A stretch of DNA of 64,000 nt, taken from assembly GCF_004352825.1 (NCBI RefSeq), contig NZ_SJRW01000001.1:1488001-1552000 (forward strand), in the 5' to 3' direction. The translations under genes and the position numbers were made by a program. Under the pieces are notes generated by a model. That model ran no database searches and had not been told where the DNA came from. It saw only the letters and a program-made list of their open reading frames with translations. This document shows, piece by piece, positions 36,983-46,159 of the stretch (position 1 is its first letter; every line of letters begins with the position of its first letter). The stretch comes from Luteimonas arsenica. Lineage in GTDB: Bacteria > Pseudomonadota > Gammaproteobacteria > Xanthomonadales > Xanthomonadaceae.

Positions 36983-37732
36983 ATGCCCCCTTCCCTGATG
37001 CCACCCAACGCGGCCGCGCCGCGCCCCGACGTACTGGTGGTCGACGACGACACCGAGATCGTCGCCCTGATCGAACGCTACCTCGGTGCGCACGGTTTCG
37101 ATGTCCGCGCCGCACACAGCGGCGCGGGCATGCACGCGGCGCTGTCCGAGCGCCATCCCGACATGGTCCTTCTCGACCTCGGACTGCCCGACATCGACGG
37201 CCTGTCCCTGCTCCAGCACCTGCGCACGCACTGGCAGGGCCCGGTGATCGTGGTCAGCGGCCGCGGCGAGGCGGTGGAGCGCGTGGTCGGGCTGGAGCTG
37301 GGCGCCGACGACTACGTGGCCAAGCCGTTCGACTTCCGCGAGCTGCTGGCGCGGATCCGCTCGCTGCTGCGCCGCGCGGCACCGGTGGAGGCGCCGGCCG
37401 CGCCCGCGCCGGCGCGGCGGCTGGCCTTCGCACACCTGGTCCTCGACCTGGGCTCGCGCCGGCTGCACGATGCCGACGGCAACGAGATCATCCTCACCAC
37501 CGGTGAATTCGAGCTGCTGCGCGCCCTGCTCGACCGTCCCAATGAAGTGCGCAGCCGCGACGAACTCATGAACGCCCTGTACGGCCGCGAGGCCGGTCCC
37601 TTCGACCGCGCCATCGACGTCGGCGTGGCGCGCCTGCGCCGCAAGGTCGAGCGCGAGCCCTCGGCGCCGGACCTGATCCGCTCGGTACGCGGCGCCGGCT
37701 ATCTACTGGCCGCCGAGGTGCGGCCGGCGTGA
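36983..37732 (+). CDS. OmpR-family response regulator
   Basis: Two-domain DNA-binding response regulator of 249 residues. The receiver domain (16-128) has the acidic pair VDDDTE, phospho-acceptor D65 (VLLDLGLPDIDG) and the lysine in YVAKPFDFRELLARIRS. The winged-helix effector (about 150-245) shows LTTGEFELLRALLDRPNEVRSRDELMNALYGRE and IDVGVARLRRKVEREPSAPDLIRSVRGAGYLL. ATG 36983 is chosen because MPPSLMPP precedes a canonical receiver; the frame is open further upstream. It is divergent from fdoG (206-bp gap) and overlaps the next kinase gene as GTGA, so they are a pair. Control of the FDH operon is plausible but inferred. Confidence 0.93.
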   Translation: MPPSLMPPNAAAPRPDVLVVDDDTEIVALIERYLGAHGFDVRAAHSGAGMHAALSERHPDMVLLDLGLPDIDGLSLLQHLRTHWQGPVIVVSGRGEAVERVVGLELGADDYVAKPFDFRELLARIRSLLRRAAPVEAPAAPAPARRLAFAHLVLDLGSRRLHDADGNEIILTTGEFELLRALLDRPNEVRSRDELMNALYGREAGPFDRAIDVGVARLRRKVEREPSAPDLIRSVRGAGYLLAAEVRPA

Positions 37733-39729
37733 GCACCCAGGACGCGATCCCGCAGCTTCCCGGTCTGTTCGAGGCCGTCCCCGACGCCCTGGTGGTGATC
37801 GACCCCGCTGGTCGCATCACCCACGCCAATGCACACGCCGAAGTGCTGTTCGGTCATCCCCGCGGCGGCCTCGTCGGTCTGGAGATCGAGGACCTGGTGC
37901 CGCCGTCGGCGCGCGCGCGCCACCGTGGCTACCGCGACCGTTACACGAAGCAGCCGCACGTGCGGCCGATGGGAGCCACCGGGCAGACCCTGGTCGGCTT
38001 GCGCAGCGATGGCAGCGAATTCCCGATAGAGATCGGCCTGAGCCCGCTGGAATCCGACGGCGGCCCGCTGTTCCTCGCCTCCATCCGCGACATCTCCGGC
38101 ACCCAGCGCGTGCGCCAGGCGCTGGTGCGGGCGCGCTACGACGCGATCGCGGCGCGCATCGGCCAGCTTGCGCTCGAGGCCACCGCCGAGGCCGACCTGC
38201 TGGACGCGTTGCCACCACTGCTGGCCGACACCCTGGGCGTGGAATCGGTGGCGATCCTCGGCGCGCCCCATGGCCAGCAACGCGCCGACGTGCGCGCCGC
38301 CCACGGCAGCACCTGGCAGGCCGGCAGCACCCCGCCCCGCCCCTTCGCCGGCCAGCACCGCGAGCCCTGGACGATCGACGACATCGCCGCCGATCCCTCG
38401 GTCGCGGCGCTGTTCCCATTGCCTCTGCCGCACGTGGGCAGCGCGGTGATGGTGCCGCTGCTGGAGCGCCACCAGGTGCACGGCGCACTGCTGGCGGTGG
38501 CGCGCGAGCCGCGGCGCTTCGACCATGATGCCCGCCACCTGCTGCAGTCCGCCGCAGCCACGCTGTCGGCCTTCATGCAGCAGCGGCGCGCCGAGGAGCA
38601 GCTGGCGCACGCCCACCGCCTGGACGCGATCGGCCAGCTGACCGGCGGCGTCGCCCACGACTTCAACAACCTGCTGACGGTGATGTCGGGCAGCCTGCAA
38701 CTGCTGGAGACCGAAGTCGACACCGAGGCCGGCCGCGAACTTCTGGCCAGCGCCCTGCGCTCGGTGGGCCGCGGCGCCGAACTGACCGCAAAACTGCTGG
38801 CCTTCGCCCGCCGCCAGCGCCTGCTGCCCCGCGAGATCGAAGTGCCGGCGCTGCTGCGCGACGTCGAGCTGGTGCTGCAGCGCACCCTGGGCGACGCGGT
38901 GCGCCTGCGCACCGAGGTCGCGCCGGACCTGCCCGCTGCCTATGTCGACGCCGGCCAGCTGGAGGCCGCGCTGCTCAACCTGGTGCTCAACGCCCGCGAT
39001 GCCCTCCTCCACGGCGGCGAAATCGTGGTCGCGGCGAACCTGGAGACCCTCGCCCGCGAGCGCGCCGGGCTCGCGGCCGGCAGCTACCTGCGCCTGAGCG
39101 TGCGCGACAACGGCCGCGGCATGTCGCCGGAAGTGCTTGCACGCGCCATGGAGCCCTTCTTCACCACCAAGGGCCGCGACCGCGGCAACGGCCTGGGCCT
39201 GAGCATGGTCTACGGCTTCGCGCGCCAGAGCGGCGGCACCCTCGAGATCGACAGCGCGCCGGGGGCCGGCACCGAGGTCCGCCTCTACCTGCCGGTGGCG
39301 ACGGACGCGCCGGGAACGGGGGCGAGACCGGCCACACTGGACGCGGCCGACACCACGGGGCACGGCGAACGCCTGCTGGTGGTCGAGGACGACGGGGCCG
39401 TGCGTGCGATCGCCGTGGCCTTCCTGCGCGCGGCCGGCTACACGGTGGACGCGGTGGACAACGCCGAAGCCGCGCTGGAGCGCCTGCAGGACGACGACGG
39501 CTACGCCCTGCTCTTCAGCGACGTGATGCTGGGCCCGGGCATGGACGGCAAGACCCTCGGGCGCAGCGCGCGGATGCTGCACCCCGACCTGCCGGTGCTG
39601 CTGACCTCGGGCGACGAGGAACATGTGGGCGACACCGGCGATGCGCCGGGGCTGCCCCTGCTGCGCAAGCCGTGGCGGCGCGAGGACCTGGTCCAGGCGG
39701 TGCGGCGGGAACTGGCACGGCGTAGCTGA
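37729..39729 (+). CDS. Hybrid histidine kinase, PAS-GAF-HisKA-HATPase-REC
   Basis: Soluble (no transmembrane segment) hybrid sensor kinase of 666 residues with a GTG start. Order: PAS (1-125, LFEAVPDALVVIDPAGRITHANAHAEVLFGH), GAF-like region (about 130-285), HisKA with the histidine near 310 (IGQLTGGVAHDFNNLLTVMSG), HATPase_c (NLVLNARDALL, DNGRGM, GNGLGLSMVYGFARQSGG) and a C-terminal receiver (LLVVEDDGAVR, LLFSDVMLGPGMDG, LLRKPWRREDL). The receiver acceptor aspartate is near residue 598. It overlaps the response regulator stop (GTGA), marking translational coupling. The PAS and GAF domains could sense a cytoplasmic ligand or redox state; nothing in the sequence identifies it. Confidence 0.92.
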   Translation: MSTQDAIPQLPGLFEAVPDALVVIDPAGRITHANAHAEVLFGHPRGGLVGLEIEDLVPPSARARHRGYRDRYTKQPHVRPMGATGQTLVGLRSDGSEFPIEIGLSPLESDGGPLFLASIRDISGTQRVRQALVRARYDAIAARIGQLALEATAEADLLDALPPLLADTLGVESVAILGAPHGQQRADVRAAHGSTWQAGSTPPRPFAGQHREPWTIDDIAADPSVAALFPLPLPHVGSAVMVPLLERHQVHGALLAVAREPRRFDHDARHLLQSAAATLSAFMQQRRAEEQLAHAHRLDAIGQLTGGVAHDFNNLLTVMSGSLQLLETEVDTEAGRELLASALRSVGRGAELTAKLLAFARRQRLLPREIEVPALLRDVELVLQRTLGDAVRLRTEVAPDLPAAYVDAGQLEAALLNLVLNARDALLHGGEIVVAANLETLARERAGLAAGSYLRLSVRDNGRGMSPEVLARAMEPFFTTKGRDRGNGLGLSMVYGFARQSGGTLEIDSAPGAGTEVRLYLPVATDAPGTGARPATLDAADTTGHGERLLVVEDDGAVRAIAVAFLRAAGYTVDAVDNAEAALERLQDDDGYALLFSDVMLGPGMDGKTLGRSARMLHPDLPVLLTSGDEEHVGDTGDAPGLPLLRKPWRREDLVQAVRRELARRS

Positions 39730-39749
39730 CTTCGCCGCGGGAGTGGACT

Positions 39750-40475
39750 TCAGTGCCAGCGCTCGCCTTCGCCGGCAAGCACGCGGCGGAGGCCGGCTTC
39801 ATCAAGGATACGGATGCGGCGGCCGTTGACCTCGATCATCCCGCGCGCCTGCATGCGCGACAGCGCCCGGGTCACCGTCTCCAGGGTCAGCGCCAGGAAA
39901 TTGCCCAGTTCGGCGCGGGTCATGCGCAGCTGCAGCAGCTCCGGATCCAGGCCCATCGCCGCGAAGCGCGCCGACAGGTCGAGCAGGAAGGCGACCACGC
40001 GCTGGTCTGCGCCGAGCGTGCCCAGGGCCAGCATCCAGCGCCAGTCGCGGCGGATCTCGCCGGCCAGCATCGCGGTCACGCGCTCCTGCACTTCCGGCAG
40101 CATGTCGCCCAGGTGGGCGCAGGGCAGTTCCCAGACTTCCGCGGCATCCAGCGCCACCGCATCGCAGGCGTGCGCGGGCATGTCCACGGAGTCCAGGCCC
40201 AGGAGATCGCCGCGCATGCGGAAGCCGGTGATCTTCTCGCGCCCGTCCTCGCTGAGCACGCTGGTCCTGAAGCAGCCCGAACGGACGTAGAACAGCGAAT
40301 GCCGCGGCTGGCCGGCATGGAACAGGGCCTGGCGGGCTTCCAGGCGATGCACCCGCGGCGGCCAGCGCAGCAGCAGCGATTCGAGTTCCGGCGCGGCATG
40401 CCTCGTCCGGCCGGACGTCCAGTCACCGGCTTCACCGCGCGACGCGGCGTGGCTGGACAGGGCGTTGTGCAACAT
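39750..40475 (-). CDS. CRP/FNR-family regulator without Fe-S cysteines
   Basis: 241-residue transcription factor with an N-terminal cyclic-nucleotide-binding-like beta-roll (LEARQALFHAGQPRHSLFYVRSGCFRTSVLSEDGREKITGFRMRGDLLG) and a dimerisation helix. The FNR-type helix-turn-helix is MTRAELGNFLALTLETVTRALSRMQARGMIEVNGRRI. The ExxSR-like recognition helix is present as ETVTR. The N-terminal cysteine cluster that carries the oxygen-sensing [4Fe-4S] in FNR is absent, so it should not sense oxygen the FNR way. It converges on the hybrid kinase gene and is divergent from the TldD cluster. Confidence 0.88.
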   Translation of the reverse strand: MLHNALSSHAASRGEAGDWTSGRTRHAAPELESLLLRWPPRVHRLEARQALFHAGQPRHSLFYVRSGCFRTSVLSEDGREKITGFRMRGDLLGLDSVDMPAHACDAVALDAAEVWELPCAHLGDMLPEVQERVTAMLAGEIRRDWRWMLALGTLGADQRVVAFLLDLSARFAAMGLDPELLQLRMTRAELGNFLALTLETVTRALSRMQARGMIEVNGRRIRILDEAGLRRVLAGEGERWH

Positions 40476-40543
40476 GGTTCGACTCCGGCGCTTGCGATGC
40501 CGACCACTCTATTCAGCGGCCGCGCGTGGACGGGCAGCGGCCG

Positions 40544-40568
40544 GTAACCGTTGGTAACGGAATGTAAC
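40544..40568. repeat. Three phased GTAAC direct repeats
   Basis: GTAAC occurs at 40544, 40554 and 40564, exactly 10 bp apart, in GGTAACCGTT-GGTAACGGAA-TGTAACGACG. It lies in the 180-bp divergent gap between the CRP/FNR-like gene and the first tldD gene. Spacing of one helical turn suggests a regulator binding on one DNA face. Confidence 0.6.
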
Positions 40569-40655
40569 GACGCCCGCCGCGCACGGGCCGAAGGTTGGGT
40601 GACACCCGGCGCCGCGCGGGTCAAGCTGGAAGGCGGACAGCCACCGGAGCACACG

Positions 40656-42284
40656 ATGCAGCGTCGCGACTTCCTCGTCCTTGCCGGAACCAGCGCACTG
40701 GCGCTCGCCCTCCCCCATGGCCGTGCCATCGCCGCCGCCGAACTGGCCTCGACCCTGGATCACGCGCTCAAGCGCAACCTCGCCGATGCCGCCCTGCAGG
40801 CCGCGCGCGACGCCGGCGCGAGCTACTGCGACGTGCGCATCGGGCGCTACCTCAGGCAGTCGATCTCCACCCGCGAGTCGCGCGTGCAGAACGTGGTCAA
40901 CGGCGAATCCACCGGCGTGGGCATCCGCGTGCTCGCCCACGGCGCCTGGGGCTTCGCCGCGACCAACGCGCTGGCGCCCGACGCGGTCGCATCAGCTGCG
41001 CGCCAGGCGGCGGCGGTCGCCCGCGCCAACGCCGGCATCCAGGACGTGCCGGTACGCCTGGCGCCGGCACCGGCCCTGGGCGAACGCAGCTGGCGCACCC
41101 CGCTGCGCCGCAACGGCATGGAGGTGCCGGTGCAGGACAAGGTCGAGCTGCTGCTGGGGGTGAACGCGGCGGCCATGGCCGCGGGCGCCGACTTCGTCGA
41201 ATCCAACCTGTTCCTGATCAACGAACAGAAGTACTTCGCCTCCACCGACGGCTCGTACATCGACCAGGACGTGCACCGCATCTGGGCGCCATTCACCGTC
41301 ACCGCGGTGGACAAGGCCAGCGGCCGCTTCCGCACCCGCCAGGGCCTGGGCGCGCCCGCGGGCATGGGCTACGAGTACCTCGACGGCGACGCTTCGGGGA
41401 AGATCGCCCTGCCCGATGGCCTGGTCCAGTACCGCGACTCCTACGACATGGTCGAGGACGCGGTGGCCGCGGCGAAACAGGCCCGCGGGAAACTGACCGC
41501 GCCTTCGGTGAAGCCCGGCCGCTACGACCTGGTGCTCGACCCCTCCAACCTGTTCCTGACCATCCACGAGAACGTCGGCCACCCGCTGGAGCTCGACCGC
41601 GTGCTCGGCTACGAGGCCAACTACGCCGGCACCAGCTTCGCCACGCTCGACAAGCGCGACGCCGGCTACCGCTGGGGCAGCGAGCGCGTGAACTTCGTGG
41701 CCGAACGCACCACGCCCGGGACCCTGGGCGCGGTGGGCTACGACGACGAGGGCGTGCCGGCCGGGCGCTGGGACCTGGTGCGCGACGGCATCCTGGTCGA
41801 CTACCAGGCCACGCGCGACCAGGCGCACATCCTCGGCAGGGAGGCTTCACACGGCTGCTGCTACGCGGATTCCTGGTCCAGCGTGCAGTTCCAGCGCATG
41901 CCCAACGTCTCGCTGCAGCCCGGGACCGCGCCACTGTCGGTGGAAGAAATGATCGCCGGCGTCGAGGACGGCATCTGGATCCACGGCCGCGGCTCCTACT
42001 CCATCGACCAGCAGCGCTACAACGCGCAGTTCGGCGGCCAGCTCTACTACGCGATCAAGGACGGCAAGCTGGCCGGCATGGTCGAGGACGTGGCCTACCA
42101 GATCCGCACGCCGGAGTTCTGGAACGCCTGCAGCGCGATCTGCGACGCCCGCGACTTCCGCCACGGCGGCTCGTTCTTCGACGGCAAGGGCCAGCCCTCG
42201 CAGGTCTCGGCGGTGTCGCACGGCTCGAGCACGACGCGCTTCGATGGCGTGAATGTGATCAACACCGCACGAAACCTTGGCTGA
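40656..42284 (+). CDS. Tat-exported TldD-like metalloprotease, paralogue 1
   Basis: TldD/PmbA-family zinc protease, 542 residues. The family motif HExxxH is intact: H304-E305-NVG-H309 in TIHENVGHPLELDRVLGYEANYAGTSFA. Candidate third-ligand cysteines are in NACSAICDARDF. The N-terminus MQRRDFLVLAGTSALALALP followed by an AIAA cleavage-like site is a twin-arginine signal, unlike cytosolic E. coli TldD. Start ATG 40656 has GGAG upstream; the ORF frame extends further back without homology. It is paralogous along its whole length to the next gene (shared tail SHGSSTTRFDGVNVINTARNLG-like). First gene of the TldD-MoxR-Bat cluster. Substrate unknown. Confidence 0.88.
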   Translation: MQRRDFLVLAGTSALALALPHGRAIAAAELASTLDHALKRNLADAALQAARDAGASYCDVRIGRYLRQSISTRESRVQNVVNGESTGVGIRVLAHGAWGFAATNALAPDAVASAARQAAAVARANAGIQDVPVRLAPAPALGERSWRTPLRRNGMEVPVQDKVELLLGVNAAAMAAGADFVESNLFLINEQKYFASTDGSYIDQDVHRIWAPFTVTAVDKASGRFRTRQGLGAPAGMGYEYLDGDASGKIALPDGLVQYRDSYDMVEDAVAAAKQARGKLTAPSVKPGRYDLVLDPSNLFLTIHENVGHPLELDRVLGYEANYAGTSFATLDKRDAGYRWGSERVNFVAERTTPGTLGAVGYDDEGVPAGRWDLVRDGILVDYQATRDQAHILGREASHGCCYADSWSSVQFQRMPNVSLQPGTAPLSVEEMIAGVEDGIWIHGRGSYSIDQQRYNAQFGGQLYYAIKDGKLAGMVEDVAYQIRTPEFWNACSAICDARDFRHGGSFFDGKGQPSQVSAVSHGSSTTRFDGVNVINTARNLG

Positions 42285-42416
42285 GGCGCCGCGACCGTGC
42301 CATTGGTTGGTTGACCCCCCGCGAACGCCACGTCAAGAATCGGGGAGCCCCGGCGGCATGGATGCACCGGCCTGCCGGAGCATCCAATCCACGCGCACAA
42401 CCCCGGGGACACCGCC

Positions 42417-44051
42417 TTGGACAGACGTGACTTCCTTGCATGCAGCGGCATCGGCCTCGGTGGCCTGATGCTGCCCTCCCTGTTCACCCGCGCCATCGCC
42501 GCGGAGGAACTCGCCACCACCATCGACGTCGGACGCAAGAAGATGCTCGCCGACGCCGCGCTGGCGGCCGCGCGCGAATCCGGCGCCACCTATGCCGACG
42601 TGCGCATCGGCCGCTACCTGCGCCAGTTCGTGGTCACCCGCGAGGACAAGGTGCAGAACGTGGTCAACACCGAATCCACCGGCGTGGGCGTGCGCGTGAT
42701 CGCCGGCGGCGCCTGGGGCTTCGCGGCCACCAACAGCCTGATGCCCGACGCCGTGGCCGGTGCCGCCCGCCAGGCGGCGGCGATCGCCCGCGCCAACGCG
42801 AAGATGCAGACCGCGCCGGTGCGGTTCGCGGCCGCGCCCGGCCACGGCGAGGTGTCCTGGCGCACGCCGATCCGCCGCAACGCGATGGACGTGCCGGTGA
42901 AGGACAAGGTCGAACTGCTGCTGGGCGTCAACGCCGCGGCGATCAACGCCGGCGCCAACTTCGTGAACTCCACCCTGTTCGCGGTCAACGAACAGAAGTA
43001 CTTCGCCTCCACCGACGGCTCCTATATCGACCAGGACGTGCACCGCATCTGGGCCCCGATGACGGTCACCGCCATCGACAAGGCCAGCGGCAAGTTCCGC
43101 TCGCGCTCGGGGCTGTCCTCGCCGATGGGCCTGGGTTACGAGTACTTCGACGGCGACCCGGCGCAGAAGTACGTGTCGCCCAACGGCGTGATCAACTACG
43201 GTCACTCCTACGACATGGTCGAGGACGCCGTGGCCGCGGCGAAGCAGGCGCGCGAGAAGCTCACCGCGCCCTCGGTCAAGCCCGGCCGCTACGACCTGGT
43301 GCTCGATCCCTCGCACACCTGGCTGACCATCCATGAATCGGTCGGCCATCCGCTGGAGCTCGACCGCGTGCTCGGCTACGAGGCGAACTACGCCGGCACC
43401 AGCTTCGCCACGCTCGACAAGCGCGAATCCGGCTTCCGCTACGGCAGCGACGAGGTCACGATCTTCGCCGACAAGACCCAGCCCGGCAGCCTCGGCGCCG
43501 TGGCCTACGACGACGAAGGCGTGAAGTGCAAGCGCTGGGACCTGATCCGCGACGGCATCCTGGTCGACTACCAGACCATCCGCGACCAGGCCCACATCCT
43601 CGGAAAGACCGAGTCCGACGGCTGCTGCTACGCCGACTCCTGGTCGACCGTGCAGTTCCAGCGCATGCCCAACGTGTCGCTGGCGGCCGGCACGTCGAAG
43701 CTGTCGGTGGCCGACATGGTCAAGGACGTCGAGGACGGCATCTACATCGTCGGCGACGGTTCGTTCTCGATCGACCAGCAGCGCTACAACGCCCAGTTCG
43801 GCGGGCAACTGTTCTACGAGATCAAGAACGGCGCCATCACCGGCATGATCGAGGACGTGGCCTACCAGATCCGCACGCCGGAGTTCTGGAACGCCTGCGT
43901 GGCGGTCTGCGACGAATCCGACTACCGCCTCGGCGGTTCCTTCTTCGACGGCAAGGGCCAGCCCTCGCAGGTGTCGGCCGTTTCGCACGGCTCCAGCACC
44001 GCGCGCTTCAACGGCATCAACGTCATCAACACCGCCCGCAACCTCGGCTGA
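42417..44051 (+). CDS. Tat-exported TldD-like metalloprotease, paralogue 2
   Basis: Second TldD-like protease, 544 residues, clearly a tandem duplicate of the preceding gene. HExxxH is intact (H306-E307-SVG-H311), as are the flanking GHPLELDRVLGYEANYAGTSFA and the cysteines of NACVAVCDESDY. The start appears to be TTG 42417 (LDRRDFLACSGIGLGGLMLP), preceded by GGGGA at about 7 nt. This again gives a twin-arginine signal with a cysteine in the h-region; no ATG gives a comparable N-terminus. 132 bp separate it from paralogue 1 and 21 bp from the TldE-like gene. Both copies keep catalytic residues, so the duplication may reflect different substrates or a heteromer. Confidence 0.88.
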   Translation: MDRRDFLACSGIGLGGLMLPSLFTRAIAAEELATTIDVGRKKMLADAALAAARESGATYADVRIGRYLRQFVVTREDKVQNVVNTESTGVGVRVIAGGAWGFAATNSLMPDAVAGAARQAAAIARANAKMQTAPVRFAAAPGHGEVSWRTPIRRNAMDVPVKDKVELLLGVNAAAINAGANFVNSTLFAVNEQKYFASTDGSYIDQDVHRIWAPMTVTAIDKASGKFRSRSGLSSPMGLGYEYFDGDPAQKYVSPNGVINYGHSYDMVEDAVAAAKQAREKLTAPSVKPGRYDLVLDPSHTWLTIHESVGHPLELDRVLGYEANYAGTSFATLDKRESGFRYGSDEVTIFADKTQPGSLGAVAYDDEGVKCKRWDLIRDGILVDYQTIRDQAHILGKTESDGCCYADSWSTVQFQRMPNVSLAAGTSKLSVADMVKDVEDGIYIVGDGSFSIDQQRYNAQFGGQLFYEIKNGAITGMIEDVAYQIRTPEFWNACVAVCDESDYRLGGSFFDGKGQPSQVSAVSHGSSTARFNGINVINTARNLG

Positions 44052-44072
44052 CCGGACCAGGAGATTCGAACC

Positions 44073-45407
44073 ATGCCCATCCTCACCGAAGCCCAGGCCA
44101 AGGCGATCCTCGACAAGGTCGTCGCGCTGTCGAAGGCCGACCAGTGCACCGCGACCCTGGCCGGCTCCACCAACGGCAACATCCGCTTCGCGCTCAACAA
44201 CGTCTCCACCAGCGGCATCGTCGACAACACCGAACTGGCCGTCGAGGTCGCCTTCGGCAAGCGTGTCGGCACCGCGAGCATCAACGAGTTCGACGACGCC
44301 TCGCTCGAGCGCGTGGTGCGTCGCGCCGAGGACCTCGCCCGGCTGGCGCCCGAGAACCCCGAGTTCATGCCGGCCATCGGCAGGCAGGAATACCGCGCCA
44401 GCAATACCTGGGACGACGCCACCGCGGCGATCACCCCGGAGTACCGCGCCCAGGTCGCCGCCGACTCGATCACGCCCTGCCGGGCCGACAAGCTGGTCGC
44501 GGCAGGCTTCCTCGAGGACAGCCGCGGCTTCGTGGCCTTCGCCAACAGCAACGGCAACTTCGGCTACCAGACCTCGGCCAGCGCCGACTACACCTGCACC
44601 GTGCGCACCGAGGACGGCAGCGGCTCGGGCTGGGTGGGCCGCAACGTCACCGGCATCGGCGCCTTCGATGCCGGCCGCGACGTGCGCACCGCCATCCGCA
44701 AGGCCAGCGCCTCGGCCAATGCGCGCGCGCTGGAGCCGGGCAAGTACACGGTGATCCTGGAGCCGCACGCGGCTGCCGGCCTGATCTCCTTCATGATGAA
44801 CTTCTTCGACGCCCGCCAGGCCGACGAGGGCCGCAGCTTCCTGTCGAAGAAGGGCGGCGGCAACAAGCTGGGCGAACAGGTGTTCGATCCGCGCGTGAGC
44901 GTCTGGGCCGATCCCTGGGATGCCGAGGCCCCGGTGGTGCCCTGGGACGGCGAGGGCCTGCCGCGAACCCGCATGCCGATCATCGACCAGGGCAAGGTCG
45001 CCAACCTGCTCTACTCGCGCTACTGGGCGCAGCAGCAGGGCCGCAAGGAAGTCGCGCGCCCGGGCAACCTGATCATGTCCGGCGGCGAGGCGTCCACCTC
45101 GGACCTGGTGCGCGGCACCGAGCGCGGCATCCTGGTCACCCGCACCTGGTACATCCGCATGGTCGACCCGCAGACCGTGCTGCTGACCGGCCTGACCCGC
45201 GACGGCACCTTCTACATCGAAGACGGCGAGATCAAGTACCCGCTGAAGAACTTCCGCTTCAACGAGTCGCCGGTGATCATGCTCAACAACATCGACGAAC
45301 TGGGCAAGCCGATCCGCGTCAGCGGTGACGAATCCCGCTTCAGCATGATGATCCCGCCGATGCGCCTGCGCGACTTCACCTTCACCTCGCTCTCGGACGC
45401 GGTCTGA
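44073..45407 (+). CDS. TldE/PmbA-like partner protein without signal peptide
   Basis: 444-residue member of the TldD/PmbA family in the TldE (PmbA) position. It lacks HExxxH; the equivalent stretch reads VILEPHAAAGLISFMMNFFDARQADEGRSFLSKK. In E. coli the inactive TldE pairs with the zinc-bearing TldD to make one active chamber. Further landmarks are SGGEASTSDLVRGTERGILVTRTWYIRMVDP and the C-terminal MRLRDFTFTSLSDAV. The start MPILTEAQAKAIL shows no export signal although both TldD partners have one. RBS GGAG lies about 10 nt upstream. It may be exported with a TldD by hitchhiking, or act in the cytosol. Confidence 0.88.
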   Translation: MPILTEAQAKAILDKVVALSKADQCTATLAGSTNGNIRFALNNVSTSGIVDNTELAVEVAFGKRVGTASINEFDDASLERVVRRAEDLARLAPENPEFMPAIGRQEYRASNTWDDATAAITPEYRAQVAADSITPCRADKLVAAGFLEDSRGFVAFANSNGNFGYQTSASADYTCTVRTEDGSGSGWVGRNVTGIGAFDAGRDVRTAIRKASASANARALEPGKYTVILEPHAAAGLISFMMNFFDARQADEGRSFLSKKGGGNKLGEQVFDPRVSVWADPWDAEAPVVPWDGEGLPRTRMPIIDQGKVANLLYSRYWAQQQGRKEVARPGNLIMSGGEASTSDLVRGTERGILVTRTWYIRMVDPQTVLLTGLTRDGTFYIEDGEIKYPLKNFRFNESPVIMLNNIDELGKPIRVSGDESRFSMMIPPMRLRDFTFTSLSDAV

Positions 45408-45426
45408 GGGCGGGGCACGGGGCGAC

Positions 45427-46125
45427 GTGGACCGCCGCGGCGCCCTGCGCCTGTTCGCCGCCGGGCTCGCGGCCGCCGCGCTGCCGGCGGCCGCGCGTGC
45501 GAATCCGGGCTACGACTTCTGGTTCACGCGGTTGAAATACGACTCCGGCGACTGGGACGTCGACCAGCGCATGCCGGCCAACCTGGCCACGGCGCTGGTC
45601 GACTACACCGGCATGCGGGTGGATCCGAAGGAGCACGTGGTCGCGCTGGCCGACCCGAAGATGCTGCTGGCGCCGTTCTGCTACCTCGCCGGCCACAAGC
45701 TGGTGGAGTTCAACCCCGACGAGCGCCGCAATTTCGAGCGCTACGTGCGCAACGGCGGCTTCGTCTTCGTCGACGACTGCAACCACGACATCGACGGACT
45801 GTTCGCGAAGTCCTTCGAACGGCAGATGGCCGACATCTTCGGCGCCAGCGCGATGCGCAAACTGCCCAACAGCCACCCGCTGTACTCCAGCTTCTTCCGC
45901 TTCCCCGACGGCCCGCCCGCGACCAGCTACGAGCTCAACGGCTGGGGCGACGACCTGGTCCACGACTACCTCAAGGGCATCGAGATCGACGGCCGCCTGG
46001 GCGTGCTCTACAGCAACAAGGACTACGGCTGCGAATGGGACTACGACTGGCGCAACAAGCGCTTCCTGGCCGAGGACAACACGAAGTTCGCGGTCAACAT
46101 CGTGGTCTACGCCCTGAGCTCGTGA
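45427..46125 (+). CDS. DUF4159 protein with Tat-like signal
   Basis: 232-residue DUF4159-family protein. The N-terminus VDRRGALRLFAAGLAAAALPAAARA (GTG start) has a twin-arginine-like signal with an ARA cleavage site. The mature part begins NPGYDFWFTRLKYDSGDWDVD, typical of DUF4159. It contains LAGHKLVEFNPDERRNFERYVRNGGFVFVDDCNHD, a fold related to glutamine-amidotransferase-like (ThuA-type) domains. In many genomes DUF4159 sits with MoxR, DUF58 and Bat genes, as here (35 bp before moxR). Molecular role unknown; periplasmic location is inferred from the signal. Confidence 0.85.
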   Translation: MDRRGALRLFAAGLAAAALPAAARANPGYDFWFTRLKYDSGDWDVDQRMPANLATALVDYTGMRVDPKEHVVALADPKMLLAPFCYLAGHKLVEFNPDERRNFERYVRNGGFVFVDDCNHDIDGLFAKSFERQMADIFGASAMRKLPNSHPLYSSFFRFPDGPPATSYELNGWGDDLVHDYLKGIEIDGRLGVLYSNKDYGCEWDYDWRNKRFLAEDNTKFAVNIVVYALSS

Positions 46126-46159
46126 CGCCTATCCCCCTTCCCTCCCGCATCGCATCCCC

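Noticed and set aside
39750..40475. Oxygen-sensing FNR
   Set aside because: The N-terminal cysteine cluster is missing; only the fold and helix-turn-helix fit, so it is called FNR-like without redox function.
40656..44051. Assembly duplication of one tldD gene
   Set aside because: The copies differ throughout at nucleotide and residue level (different signal peptides, many substitutions), so this is a real older duplication.
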